A DNA stretch of 64,000 nucleotides from positions 5,022,001 through 5,086,000 of the forward strand of contig NZ_JAUSYH010000001.1 of assembly GCF_030816715.1 (NCBI RefSeq), given 5' to 3'. Made by a program: the position numbers and the translations under genes. Shown here in pieces: positions 19,141 through 27,148 of this stretch (within the stretch, counting starts at the first letter, position 1; the number at the start of each line of letters is the position of its first letter). A model generated the notes under the pieces. The model did no database searches. It had not been told where the DNA came from and saw only the letters and a list, made by a program, of their open reading frames with translations. The stretch comes from Streptomyces achromogenes. GTDB taxonomy: Bacteria; Actinomycetota; Actinomycetes; Streptomycetales; Streptomycetaceae.

Positions 19141-19265
19141 TGCCGTCCCGGGCCCTTCCGCCCTCGATTACGACCTCAGCGCTCAGGCGGGTAGGCTAGC
19201 CCCTCGTAGGTCGTATGGGCCCATGGCGCCCAGCACCGAGTGATGAGAAGTGAGCGAGGGTAGTC

Positions 19266-19364
19266 GTGGGCTCTGTTATCAAGAAGCGGCGCAAGCGGAT
19301 GGCCAAGAAGAAGCACCGCAAGCTGCTCAAGCGCACGCGCGTTCAGCGTCGCAACAAGAAGTAG
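19266..19364 (+). CDS. small ribosomal protein bS22 (AURKAIP1/COX24 domain)
   Basis: 32 residues, starting MGSVIKKRRKRMAKKKHRKL and ending RRTN-type basic sequence (RVQRRNKK). GTG start at 19266 preceded by GAGGGTAGTC. More than half the residues are Lys or Arg. It matches, from memory, the 33-residue bS22 seen in mycobacterial 70S cryo-EM structures near the decoding centre and related to mitochondrial mS38; older annotations call it an AURKAIP1/COX24 domain protein. A 13-bp hairpin follows at 19431. Gene finders with a length cutoff miss it. Confidence 0.9.
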   Translation: MGSVIKKRRKRMAKKKHRKLLKRTRVQRRNKK

Positions 19365-19675
19365 GCGCGAGAAGCAGGCACGTTCTGCTTCTTCGCGCGT
19401 CCTTCGCGCGACGCGAGCCGCGTAGGCGTGGTGTGGCCCCCCATCGATCCGTCGGTGGGGGGCCACACGCATATCCGGGCGCCGTGCGGTCCGTTGAACG
19501 CCGTGCGCATGCCTGGACCGGCATGATGGCCGGTGTGGGTCCTACGACCGCCCGGATCTCGTCATTTCGCGCTTCGGGCAGTCGTCACAGGGCGACACCG
19601 ACCCGCTAAGTTGGCCCGCAGACGGGAACCCGGTGCGGCAGCCGGCGGTTCCAGGACGGAAGGAAGGCGCGGATC
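19365..19675. other. intergenic region with a terminator
   Basis: 311 bases between the bS22 gene and the epimerase-like gene. It holds the terminator at 19431-19468; open frames in it show no ribosome binding site. The GGAAGGAAGG stretch at its end serves the next gene. Confidence 0.6.
19431..19468 (+). terminator. 13-bp hairpin terminator after the bS22 gene
   Basis: GTGTGGCCCCCCA pairs perfectly with TGGGGGGCCACAC over a 12-base loop. Confidence 0.7.
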
Positions 19676-20767
19676 TTGGGAAAGGTCGTGCTCGTTACCG
19701 GAGTGGCCCGTCAGCTGGGGGGCCGCTTCGTACGGCGGATCCAGCGGGACCCACGGGTCGACCGGGTGGTCGCCGTGGACGTCGTGCGGCCCGAGCATCA
19801 TCTCGGGGGCGCCGAGTTCATCCAGGCCGACATCCGGCAGCCCACCATCGCGCGGGTGCTGGCCGAGACCGGCGCCGACACGGTCGTCCACCTGGACGTG
19901 ACGGCGACCGCGCTGGGCAGCGGCAGCCGGACCACGGTCAAGGAGACCAACGTCATCGGGACGATGCAGCTGCTCGGCGCCTGTCAGAAGTCGCCGAACG
20001 TGAAGCGGCTCGTCGTGAAGTCCAGCACCAACGTGTACGGGTCCGCGTCCCGGGACCCGGCCGTGTTCACCGAGACCACACCCGCCAAGGCGCTGCCGAG
20101 CGGCGGTTTCGCCAAGGACACCGTCGAGGTGGAGGGGTACGTCCGCGGGTTCGCCCGGCGGCGGCCGGACGTCGCCGTGTGCGTGCTGCGGTTCGCCAAC
20201 ATCCTCGGGCCCACCGCCGAGACGCCGCTCGCCTCGTACTTCGCGCTGCCCGTGCTGCCCACGGTGTTCGGCTACGACCCCCGGCTGCAGTTCGCGCACG
20301 AGGACGACGTGATCCAGGTGCTGCGGATCGCCTCGCACGAGCCGGAGCGGGGCACGCTCAACAGCGGCACCTTCAACATCGCCGGGGACGGGGTGCTGCT
20401 GCTGTCGCAGTGCTCACGGCGGCTCGGGCGGCCCACCGTGCCGCTGCTGCTGCCCGCCGTCACCTGGGCGGGCTCCCTGGTGCGTACGCTGGGCATGACG
20501 GACTTCTCGCCGGAACAGATCCGGCTGCTCACCCACGGCCGGGTCGTGTCGACGGTCCAGATGCGCGAGACGCTGGGGTTCACACCCCGGTACACGACGG
20601 CCGAGACCTTCGAGGACTTCGCACGCGCCCACGGACCGGGTCTGCTTCCGGCGGAGGCCGTCGCCGGGGTGGTCGACCGGATCGCCGCGCTGCCGCTGCC
20701 GGGCGGCGCCCGTGGCACGGCCCCGGACCGGTCCCCGGTCACCCCCCCGACGCAGAGCGCCAACTGA
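19676..20767 (+). CDS. NAD-dependent epimerase/dehydratase-like (extended SDR) protein
   Basis: 363 residues with a TTG start, supported by GGAAGGAAGG 10 bases upstream. The N-terminus VVLVTGVARQLGGRFVRRI is a Rossmann motif (GxxxxxG spacing), followed by ADIRQP and TVVHLD motifs of extended SDRs and SSTNVYG near 120. I cannot find the catalytic YxxxK: the corresponding segment reads GGFAKDTVEVEGY. It may therefore bind a nucleotide without classic epimerase chemistry. The acyltransferase gene starts 14 bases after its stop, so the two are probably cotranscribed and may act on a membrane lipid. Confidence 0.85.
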   Translation: MGKVVLVTGVARQLGGRFVRRIQRDPRVDRVVAVDVVRPEHHLGGAEFIQADIRQPTIARVLAETGADTVVHLDVTATALGSGSRTTVKETNVIGTMQLLGACQKSPNVKRLVVKSSTNVYGSASRDPAVFTETTPAKALPSGGFAKDTVEVEGYVRGFARRRPDVAVCVLRFANILGPTAETPLASYFALPVLPTVFGYDPRLQFAHEDDVIQVLRIASHEPERGTLNSGTFNIAGDGVLLLSQCSRRLGRPTVPLLLPAVTWAGSLVRTLGMTDFSPEQIRLLTHGRVVSTVQMRETLGFTPRYTTAETFEDFARAHGPGLLPAEAVAGVVDRIAALPLPGGARGTAPDRSPVTPPTQSAN

Positions 20768-20781
20768 GGAGCGCATCAACG

Positions 20782-21861
20782 ATGGCGGACGCCAAGGTCA
20801 TTCCGTTCGACGACGACCGGTCCCGGGGGAGCGCCGTGGCGCGGCCGTCCCGGCGACGGGGCGCGGGGAGCCGGCGCAAGAACGGCGAGCCCGCGCAGGT
20901 CCTGGAACTCGGCGAAATCGGTGAGAACGGCCCGGTCGGCGAGGTCCAGCCCCTGCACACCGGGGCGCCCGGGCTGGATGATGTTCCTGTGACGGGTGAG
21001 GAACGGCCTGATGAGGCCGGGGGCGGCTTGGAGCGGCGGATCGCGGGCGGGTTGTCCTTCCTGCGACGGCGGCTCACGGGCGATTACGAGGTCGACGACT
21101 TCGGCTACGACGAGGAGCTGACCGACCAGGTCCTGATGTCCCTGCTGCGGCCGCTGTACGAGAAGTACTTCCGGGTCGAGGTGAAGGGCGTCGAGAACAT
21201 TCCGGCCGAGGGCGGGGCGCTGATCGTCGCCAACCACTCCGGGACGCTGCCGCTGGACGGCCTGATGATGCAGGTAGCCGTCCACGACCAGCACCCCGCG
21301 GGCCGTCACTTGCGGTTGCTCGCCGCCGATCTCGTCTTCGTGCTGCCGGTCGTCAACGAGTTGGCGCGCAAGCTCGGGCACACGCTCGCCTGCGCGGAGG
21401 ACGCCGAACGGCTGCTCGGCCAGGGCGAGCTCGTCGGGGTGATGCCGGAGGGCTTCAAGGGCATCGGGAAGCCGTTCAACGAGCGGTACAAGCTTCAGCG
21501 GTTCGGCCGGGGCGGCTTCGTCTCGACGGCCCTGCGCAAGGGCGTCCCGATCATTCCCTGCTCGATCGTCGGGGCCGAGGAGATCTACCCGATGATCGGC
21601 AACGCCAAGACGCTGGCCCGGGTGCTGGGCATCCCGTACTTCCCGCTGACGCCGACGTTCCCGTGGCTGGGCCCGTTGGGCGCGATCCCGCTGCCGACGA
21701 AGTGGACGATCCAGTTCGGCGAGCCGATCCCGACGGACGGTTATCCGCCGGAGGCGGCGGAGGATCCGATGCTGATGTTCAACCTCACGGATCAGGTACG
21801 CGAACAGATCCAGCACACGCTGTACAAGCTGCTGGTGCAGCGGCGCTCGGTGTTCTTCTAG
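20782..21861 (+). CDS. 1-acyl-sn-glycerol-3-phosphate acyltransferase family protein
   Basis: 359 residues. The PlsC-type motifs are present: NHSGTLPLD with H152 and D157 (HX4D catalytic pair), FVLPVVNELARKLG, and MPEGFKGIGKP near 220 (phosphate-binding EG motif). It should transfer an acyl chain to a lysophospholipid or similar acceptor. An unusual 110-residue N-terminal extension, basic (RPSRRRGAGSRRKNG) then acidic, precedes the domain and has no membrane segment. It follows the epimerase-like gene and converges on rsbN, separated by a bidirectional hairpin. Confidence 0.9.
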   Translation: MADAKVIPFDDDRSRGSAVARPSRRRGAGSRRKNGEPAQVLELGEIGENGPVGEVQPLHTGAPGLDDVPVTGEERPDEAGGGLERRIAGGLSFLRRRLTGDYEVDDFGYDEELTDQVLMSLLRPLYEKYFRVEVKGVENIPAEGGALIVANHSGTLPLDGLMMQVAVHDQHPAGRHLRLLAADLVFVLPVVNELARKLGHTLACAEDAERLLGQGELVGVMPEGFKGIGKPFNERYKLQRFGRGGFVSTALRKGVPIIPCSIVGAEEIYPMIGNAKTLARVLGIPYFPLTPTFPWLGPLGAIPLPTKWTIQFGEPIPTDGYPPEAAEDPMLMFNLTDQVREQIQHTLYKLLVQRRSVFF

Positions 21862-21972
21862 CCGCTCGCAGGCTGTGTCGTCGCCGACTGCCGGCAGCCG
21901 GCCATTGCGGGTTGGCGGCGTCGTCGGCCGTTCCACGGCCTGTCCCCTGGGCCGTTCGGCGCGCGGGCACGC

Positions 21973-22011
21973 CGATGGGGGCGCCCCTTCCGAGAAGAGG
22001 CGCCCCCATCG
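21973..22011. terminator. bidirectional terminator between the acyltransferase gene and rsbN
   Basis: CGATGGGGGCGCC and GGCGCCCCCATCG pair over 13 bp, with an inner CTTC/GAAG extension. It serves both converging genes. Confidence 0.75.
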
Positions 22012-22026
22012 CCGTGTGCGGTGGTG

Positions 22027-23262
22027 CTACTCCGCGTCCTCGCCGTCGATGCCCAGGCCCGGGAGGAGGCCCGGGAGGAGCGGCGGGAGGGTGACGTCGG
22101 GCCGGGTGAGGGGCGGGGTGGTGGTCGGGGCGGTGCCGCCGGTGTCCTTCGGGGGGTCGAGGAGGCCGCCGGTGTTGCCGCCGAGGAGGCCGTCGTCGTC
22201 CGTCCCGGACGTGGCGGACCTGCTGGGGCTGCCGGTGTCGCCCCCGGTGTCGTCGGAGGTGTCCTTGCCGCCGCCCGGCGCGGTCCCGCGACCGGTGTCC
22301 GAGGAGCTGCCGGTGGACGCCGACCCGGTGCCGTGACGGGTGTCACGGCCGCCCGGGGCGGGGGGCCGCGGGAGCAGGGACTGCAGCGGGGCGACCTCGT
22401 CGTCTATGGCGTCGAAGACCGACGAGACCTGCTGACTGACGTCCCCGAGCTGGACCGGGAGCCGCTCGCGCAGGGCACCCCACGCCTCGCGGTGCGAGCG
22501 CGAGAACGCCTCGAGGGCCTGGATGGGGCCCAGCGAGTCGGGGTTGTGCGCGTACGCCTCGTGGAGGAGGCGATGGCCTTCCGACGCGTCGTGCTGCATG
22601 CCGTTCAGGGCGCGCCGGATCTCGCCGAGGGATTCGTGGTCGAGGTCGCCGCTGCGGCCCCGTTCCATGAGCCTACGGGCCTCGCCGAGCCGGGTGGAGG
22701 CCTGGTCGAGGTAGGTGCGACCGCGTTCGTCGTCCCCGTCGGCCAGGTAGTTGAGCTTGAAGTCCTCGATCCCGCGCTTCAGCCCGTACAGCCCGTCGCC
22801 GGGCAGGGCGTCGGAGCTCGCCGCGGCGACCCCGCCGAAGGCTCCCGCCGCGACGCCGACGCTGAGGCCGCCCGCGGTGAGGCCCCTGGCGAGGCGGGAA
22901 CGTGGCCGGAACTTGCCCAGCGGGCCGGCCCTGTGTGTGCCCTTGCCCCGGTGGGATCGCTGTTCGGGGACCGACAGGTCCGCTGCCTCGCCTCCCGCGG
23001 TGCCAGCCTGCAGCATGGCCTCCATCGCTGCGACCAACTGGGCCCGCTGGACGACCTTGACCTCGGGATCGAGTTCCGGCTTGGGCAGCTCGGCGAGACT
23101 CGTGGCGAGGGCCAGCAGCTGGCCCTGCCCGGTCTGGTCCGCAGCGGCGGGCGCCGGCGGTGATCCTTCGGTCTGCTCGGCCGCCGTGCCCTGGGCGGAC
23201 TGCTCCTCCAGGGCCTGGGCGAAGGCGTTCGCCCGCCGGTGCGCCGATACGTTCGCGATCAC
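22027..23262 (-). CDS. rsbN: anti-sigma factor RsbN, membrane anchored (DUF5667)
   Basis: 411 residues from GTG 23262, which has GAGGAG 9 bases upstream; the GTG at 23271 directly abuts that site and is less likely. The cytoplasmic N-terminal 120 residues (ANAFAQALEE, QLLALATSLAEL) should bind sigma-BldN. One membrane span at about 126-149 follows, then a DUF5667 helical extracytoplasmic domain (about 150-270) and a long Gly/Asp/Thr/Pro-rich tail. In S. venezuelae RsbN holds sigma-BldN inactive until development. The gene has its own sigma-BldN-type promoter, matching the known autoregulatory loop. Confidence 0.9.
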   Translation of the reverse strand: MIANVSAHRRANAFAQALEEQSAQGTAAEQTEGSPPAPAAADQTGQGQLLALATSLAELPKPELDPEVKVVQRAQLVAAMEAMLQAGTAGGEAADLSVPEQRSHRGKGTHRAGPLGKFRPRSRLARGLTAGGLSVGVAAGAFGGVAAASSDALPGDGLYGLKRGIEDFKLNYLADGDDERGRTYLDQASTRLGEARRLMERGRSGDLDHESLGEIRRALNGMQHDASEGHRLLHEAYAHNPDSLGPIQALEAFSRSHREAWGALRERLPVQLGDVSQQVSSVFDAIDDEVAPLQSLLPRPPAPGGRDTRHGTGSASTGSSSDTGRGTAPGGGKDTSDDTGGDTGSPSRSATSGTDDDGLLGGNTGGLLDPPKDTGGTAPTTTPPLTRPDVTLPPLLPGLLPGLGIDGEDAE

Positions 23263-23392
23263 GGGCGGCACCTCCTCTCGTCATGACGGTCGACTCCCTT
23301 GGGGTACTGAGGGTTGCACGCCCTGTGCCGGTTGCACCCGATCGAGTGATCGGGGTCGGCCAGGACGTGACCACAGGGAGCCTGTATCCCGC

Positions 23393-23421
23393 ACAACGAC
23401 TGGCGCGGCACTTGGGTTACG
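23393..23421 (-). promoter_or_regulatory. sigma-BldN-type promoter of rsbN
   Basis: On the minus strand CGTAAC (23421-23416), 17 bases, CGTTGT (23398-23393). This fits the CGTAAC / CGTTGA type recognised by sigma-BldN at bldM and chaplin genes. It lies about 131 bases before the rsbN start, leaving a long leader. Confidence 0.7.
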
Positions 23422-23508
23422 GACTGCGGATGATCGGATCGGGAAGGCAACGGACTTTCACTGAACGTGAGTTGGGGAACGCCGACAGTGGGCTGCGGGC
23501 GGGGGCGG

Positions 23509-24297
23509 TCAGCGGGCGTCTTCCGGCAGCAGCCGGGCGAGGGTGCGGACGGCCCGGTACTGGAGGGTCTTGATGGCGCCCTCGTTCTTGCCCATCACCC
23601 GAGCGGTCTCGGCGACGGAGAGACCCTGCAGGAACCGGAGCGTCACACACTCCTGCTGCTGGGGGTTGAGCCGCCGCACCGCGTCCAGCAGTGCGGCGTT
23701 GGACAGGGACTCCAGGACGGAGTCCTCGGGGGAGCGCTCGACCTCGTTGGCGTCGAGCATCTCGCCGGTGGTCACCTCGAGCCGGAAGCGGCTCGACTTG
23801 AAGTGGTCGGCCACGAGGTTGCGGGCGATGGTGACGAGCCAGGCGCCGAAGTCGCGGCCCTGCCAGGTGAACGTCCCGATGCGGCGCAGGGCGCGCAGGA
23901 ACGTCTCGCTGGTGAGGTCCTCGGCGGTCGCCTTGCCGCCCACCCGGTAGTAGATGTAGCGGTACACGGTGTCGCTGTACTGGTCGTACAGCCGCCCGAA
24001 GGCGTCGGCCTCGCCGGCCTGAGCTCGTTCGACGAGGTCCATCATCCGGGCGCTGTCGCTGTCGGCGGCCGGTCGGCGGGTGGCGGTGGTCGCGCCGCTG
24101 GTCGAGCGCCCTCTTCTGCCGACCGCGGCGCTGCCTTCCGCCAGTGCGTAGCAGGGGCCCACCGCCGGAGCGGCGGTGGCGAAGGCGGGGCCGGCGTACG
24201 CGGTGGGGACGAAGCCGCGCAACAGGTCCTGGACCGTAGCGACCGTTGCGCGCAGCGTAGCCAGGCCCGAGGTGTCAACCCCGACGTGTGGGTACAC
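23509..24297 (-). CDS. bldN: developmental ECF sigma factor BldN with N-terminal pro-region
   Basis: 262 residues, GTG start with GGGAG a few bases upstream. Sigma region 2 spans about 86-160 (DLVERAQAGEADAFGRLYDQ, then the -10 recognition helix ETFLRALRRIGTF) and region 4 about 198-255 (VTLRFLQGLSVAETARVMGK). The first 85 residues, MYPHVGVDTSGLATLRATV onwards, are the extra N-terminal region that is removed from pro-sigma-BldN in S. coelicolor. It directs bldM and chaplin/rodlin genes during aerial growth. It is transcribed on the same strand as rsbN and upstream of it; the stop of bldN is about 90 bases before the rsbN promoter. Confidence 0.97.
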   Translation of the reverse strand: MYPHVGVDTSGLATLRATVATVQDLLRGFVPTAYAGPAFATAAPAVGPCYALAEGSAAVGRRGRSTSGATTATRRPAADSDSARMMDLVERAQAGEADAFGRLYDQYSDTVYRYIYYRVGGKATAEDLTSETFLRALRRIGTFTWQGRDFGAWLVTIARNLVADHFKSSRFRLEVTTGEMLDANEVERSPEDSVLESLSNAALLDAVRRLNPQQQECVTLRFLQGLSVAETARVMGKNEGAIKTLQYRAVRTLARLLPEDAR

Positions 24298-24800
24298 GGG
24301 ACTCCCAGAGGCAGAGCTTCCATCACGTGCAGTGCGGAACCTTTCACCCGTCGTAGCGACAGGAGGGGTACCGGATTGCGTCTGAGGAGAATAACGCTTC
24401 GTACAGGGCCTGCTACGCCGAGTTGCTCAAATCATCGATTACGTCGCTTCTGTGGCCTATTGGCGCTCGATCAAGTGATGCAGGCTGAGCGATTGTTGAT
24501 CGAAAGGGTTTGAGTTTCGGGTCGGTCCAGGGCGTGTTGTGGCGGTGCGCGGACAACGGGACTGGATACGGGGTTACGCGGGTACGGCCGTCGGATTGGC
24601 CGGGTTTGCTCGTGGGTGTGGGGTGTTGTCGCCGGTGTGACGGACACGGGCGGGGTGCCGGCGGGGGAGAGGCGCCGGACACGGGCGGGTGCCGGCGCGT
24701 GGCCGTGGGGCGCACGATGGAGCGGCCGGGCGGTGTCGTACCGTCCGGCCGCTCGGCCCTGTCCTTGTTCCCGCGAGCCCCGCCCCGCGCGCCGGTCGGC
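24298..24800. other. bldN upstream region
   Basis: About 500 bases without a supported gene. The first 130 bases hold the bldN ribosome binding site and probably its promoter, which I cannot place. A direct repeat of about 22 bases occurs at 24641-24663 and 24676-24697 (GGACACGGGCGGG core), and the HAD-gene terminator lies at 24720-24754. Length and position suit a multi-input developmental promoter. Confidence 0.5.
24720..24754 (-). terminator. 15-bp stem terminator after the HAD-IB gene
   Basis: GAGCGGCCGGGCGGT pairs with ACCGTCCGGCCGCTC (one G-U pair) over a GTCGT loop, about 50 bases beyond the stop at 24801 on the minus strand. Confidence 0.7.
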
Positions 24801-25739
24801 TCAGCGCCGGCGCCGGTGCAGCGCGATCGCCGCCGCCGTGCCGCCGGCCACCGCGCCGACGCCCGCCGCCGCGGGGATGCCGACCTTCGCCGCCTTGCGG
24901 CCGGTGCGGTAGTCGCGCAGCCGCCAGTCCAGACTGTGGGCGTGCTTGCGCAGCTTGGCGTCCGGGTTGATGGCGTAGGGGTGGCCGACCAGCGAGAGCA
25001 TCGGGATGTCGTTGTGGGAGTCGCTGTACGCGGCGCAGCGCGAGAGGTCCAGGTTCTCCGCCGCCGCCAGCGCGCGCACCGCCTCCGCCTTGGCGGGTCC
25101 GTGCAGGGGCTCGCCCACCAGCTTGCCGGTGTAGACGCCGTCGACCGACTCCGCGACCGTGCCCAGCGCGCCGGTGAGGCCGAGCCGGCGGGCGATCACC
25201 TGGGCGATCTCCACCGGGGCGGCTGTGACCAACCACACCTTCTGGCCGGCGTCCAGGTGGGCCTGGGCCAGGGCGCGGGTGCCCGGCCAGATGCGCTCGG
25301 CCATGTACTCGTCGTAGATCTCCTCGCCGATCGACATCAGCTCGGAGACGCGGTGGCCCTGGACGATCGACAGGGCCGAGTCGCGGGCCTCCTGCATGTG
25401 CTCGGGATCCTCGACGCCGGCCAGCCGGAACCACGCCTGCTGCCAGGCGAAGCGGACCAGATCGCGGGTCTCGAAGAACTTCCGTTTGTAGAGGCCGCGG
25501 CCGAAGTGGAAGAGCGCGGCGCCCTGCATCACGGTGTTGTCGAGGTCGAAGAAGGCGGCGGCCATCGCGTCGCCGTGCACCGGGAACTGCGGTTCCCGGC
25601 CTGAGGTGTCCAGGGCGTCCTGGGAGTCCAGGGCTTCCTGGGTGGACTTGCGGGCTGCCTCGGCCGAGGCCTCGCCTGCCAACACGCTCCGCGCCGTGGC
25701 GGAACGCCTACGGGGAGTGAGCCATCCTAGAGCGGCCAT
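24801..25739 (-). CDS. HAD-IB family hydrolase (SerB-like phosphatase)
   Basis: 312 residues from ATG 25739. HAD motif I FFDLDNTVMQGAALF has D65 and D67; motif II is VWLVTAAP near 165; motif IV is AAYSDSHNDIPML near 238. The family includes phosphoserine and lysophosphatidic acid phosphatases and CicA-like proteins. Residues 1-58 are an extension without recognised motif. A short hydrophobic stretch near the end (IPAAAGVGAVAGGTAAAIAL) followed by HRRRR suggests a C-terminal membrane anchor. The promoter is leaderless: TATGCT lies 6 bases before the ATG on the minus strand. It is divergent from the glutaredoxin-like gene. Confidence 0.9.
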   Translation of the reverse strand: MAALGWLTPRRRSATARSVLAGEASAEAARKSTQEALDSQDALDTSGREPQFPVHGDAMAAAFFDLDNTVMQGAALFHFGRGLYKRKFFETRDLVRFAWQQAWFRLAGVEDPEHMQEARDSALSIVQGHRVSELMSIGEEIYDEYMAERIWPGTRALAQAHLDAGQKVWLVTAAPVEIAQVIARRLGLTGALGTVAESVDGVYTGKLVGEPLHGPAKAEAVRALAAAENLDLSRCAAYSDSHNDIPMLSLVGHPYAINPDAKLRKHAHSLDWRLRDYRTGRKAAKVGIPAAAGVGAVAGGTAAAIALHRRRR

Positions 25740-25751
25740 GGCGTGAGCATA
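25737..25751 (-). promoter_or_regulatory. -10 box of a leaderless promoter
   Basis: TATGCT (minus strand, 25751-25746), 6 bases, ATG at 25739. Confidence 0.5.
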
Positions 25752-25841
25752 GCCAGTCCGTTCGGCGGTTCCGGATCCATGAGGTTGGCAACGTGTGAAC
25801 ACTCGCGGCCGTCCCGTCGCCGAAAGCGCGACAATGGCGCC

Positions 25842-26114
25842 ATGACTCCCCTCTTCCGACGCCGGACCGACGCGCACGAGCGGTCGGTCACTCTCATCCG
25901 CAAGGCGGGCTGCCATCTGTGCGACGACGCGGAGCGGGTGATCGCGCGGGTCTGCGGGGAGCTCGGTGTGCCCTGGGAGGAGAAGGACATCGCCGACGAC
26001 CGCGACCTGTACGAGCAGTACTGGGAGCAGATCCCGGTGGTCCTGGTGGACGGCAGGCAGCACACCTTCTGGCGGGTGGACGAGGGGCGACTCCGCAAGG
26101 AGCTCGCCGGATGA
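25842..26114 (+). CDS. glutaredoxin-like thiol-disulfide protein
   Basis: 90 residues. The redox-active motif CHLC is at 24-27 (KAGCHLCDDAERVI), and the thioredoxin-fold cis-proline follows in IPVVLVDG near 65. The family (DUF836/glutaredoxin 2) is small, cytoplasmic and probably reduced by mycothiol or thioredoxin systems. GACAAT 6 bases before the ATG may be a leaderless -10 box. It sits immediately upstream of the rex-hem operon, a redox-related context, but 270 bases with a Rex operator separate them, so it is not obviously in the same transcript. Confidence 0.88.
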   Translation: MTPLFRRRTDAHERSVTLIRKAGCHLCDDAERVIARVCGELGVPWEEKDIADDRDLYEQYWEQIPVVLVDGRQHTFWRVDEGRLRKELAG

Positions 26115-26247
26115 GGACGGATGGGACCGGAAGGGAACTGACCGAGCAGTACAAGGACGTACCGGACGTCGCTTAGGATCGATGGCGCTTTGGTCTCGGG
26201 GGCGGGATTCACGAGGAGAGTGACGGTTTGCCCCCTGTAATGACGCG

Positions 26248-26263
26248 CGTGACCCCGGTCACG
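26248..26263. promoter_or_regulatory. inverted repeat upstream of the Rex operator
   Basis: CGTGACC-CC-GGTCACG, arms of 7 bp with a 2-base spacer, 27 bases upstream of the Rex operator. A binding site for a second regulator is possible. Confidence 0.35.
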
Positions 26264-26289
26264 TTGGCCGGGCAAATCGGACACCATCT

Positions 26290-26318
26290 TTGTGCACGCG
26301 TTCACAAAGACATAGCCT
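26290..26318 (+). promoter_or_regulatory. rex operon promoter with Rex operator
   Basis: TGTGCACGCGTTCACA at 26291-26306 matches the Rex operator TGTGAAC-GTTCACA pattern with one deviating base, flanked by symmetric CTT and AAG. It covers a -35 (TTGTGC, 26290-26295) and spacer; TAGCCT (26313-26318) is the -10 after 17 bases. NAD+-bound Rex would block RNA polymerase, and NADH would release it, as established in S. coelicolor. Confidence 0.85.
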
Positions 26319-26383
26319 GCTGTCGACGGGGCGGTCTGGGAACATGTGACCGCCTGCAGCCCCGCTCTACCCGCAGGAGCACC

Positions 26384-27148
26384 GTGGCAACTGGCCGAAC
26401 TCACCGACCGGCGACCCGTAGCCGAGGGATTCCCGAGGCCACCGTCGCCCGGCTTCCGCTGTACCTCCGCGCGCTGACCGCACTGTCGGAGCGCTCGGTG
26501 CCCACGGTCTCCTCCGAGGAGCTCGCGGCCGCCGCGGGCGTCAACTCCGCGAAGCTGCGCAAGGACTTCTCCTACCTGGGCTCCTACGGAACCCGCGGTG
26601 TCGGCTACGACGTCGAGTACCTCGTCTACCAGATCTCACGTGAGCTGGGCCTCACCCAGGACTGGCCGGTCGTCATCGTCGGCATCGGAAACCTCGGCGC
26701 GGCGCTCGCCAACTACGGCGGGTTCGCCTCGCGCGGGTTCCGGGTCGCGGCGCTCATCGACGCCGACCCCGCGATGGCCGGGAAGCAGGTCGCCGGGATC
26801 GCCGTGCAGCACAGCGACGGCCTGGAGAAGATCATCTCCGAGAACGGCGTCTCCATCGGCGTCATCACGACCCCGCCGGGCGTCGCCCAGCAGGTCTGCG
26901 ACCGGCTCGTGGCCGCCGGCATCACCTCCATCCTGAACTTCGCGCCGACCGTGCTGTCCGTGCCCGACGGCGTCGACGTGCGCAAGGTCGACCTCTCCAT
27001 CGAGCTGCAGATCCTCGCCTTCCACGAGCAGCGCAAGGCCGTCGAGGAGGCCGCGGCGAGCGACGCCGCCGCCCCCGCGCCGGCCGGCCACGACGCCTCC
27101 ACCGACCAGGGACCCGACGGGGACGTGCCCGCCGTGATGCCGGCATGA
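26384..27148 (+). CDS. rex: redox-sensing transcriptional repressor Rex
   Basis: 254 residues from GTG 26384, with CAGGAGCACC as ribosome binding site. Residues 20-95 form the winged-helix DNA-binding domain (VARLPLYLRALTAL, NSAKLRKDFSYLGSYGTRG) and the rest the Rossmann domain that binds NADH or NAD+ (VVIVGIGNLGAALA, GxGxxG). Rex senses the NADH/NAD+ ratio and represses respiratory and haem genes when NADH is low. Its own operator lies upstream, and its stop overlaps the hemA start (ATGA), so it is the first gene of rex-hemA-hemC-hemD. The C-terminal 40 residues are Ala/Pro/Asp-rich. Confidence 0.97.
   Translation: MATGRTHRPATRSRGIPEATVARLPLYLRALTALSERSVPTVSSEELAAAAGVNSAKLRKDFSYLGSYGTRGVGYDVEYLVYQISRELGLTQDWPVVIVGIGNLGAALANYGGFASRGFRVAALIDADPAMAGKQVAGIAVQHSDGLEKIISENGVSIGVITTPPGVAQQVCDRLVAAGITSILNFAPTVLSVPDGVDVRKVDLSIELQILAFHEQRKAVEEAAASDAAAPAPAGHDASTDQGPDGDVPAVMPA

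Noticed and set aside
24298..24420. BldD binding site upstream of bldN
   Set aside because: Half-site like words (GTGAAA) occur, but no full 15-base pseudopalindrome could be fitted, so I do not call one.
24510..25604. Plus-strand frame over the HAD gene
   Set aside because: It is antisense to the HAD-IB gene, whose motifs are intact, and has no domain of its own.
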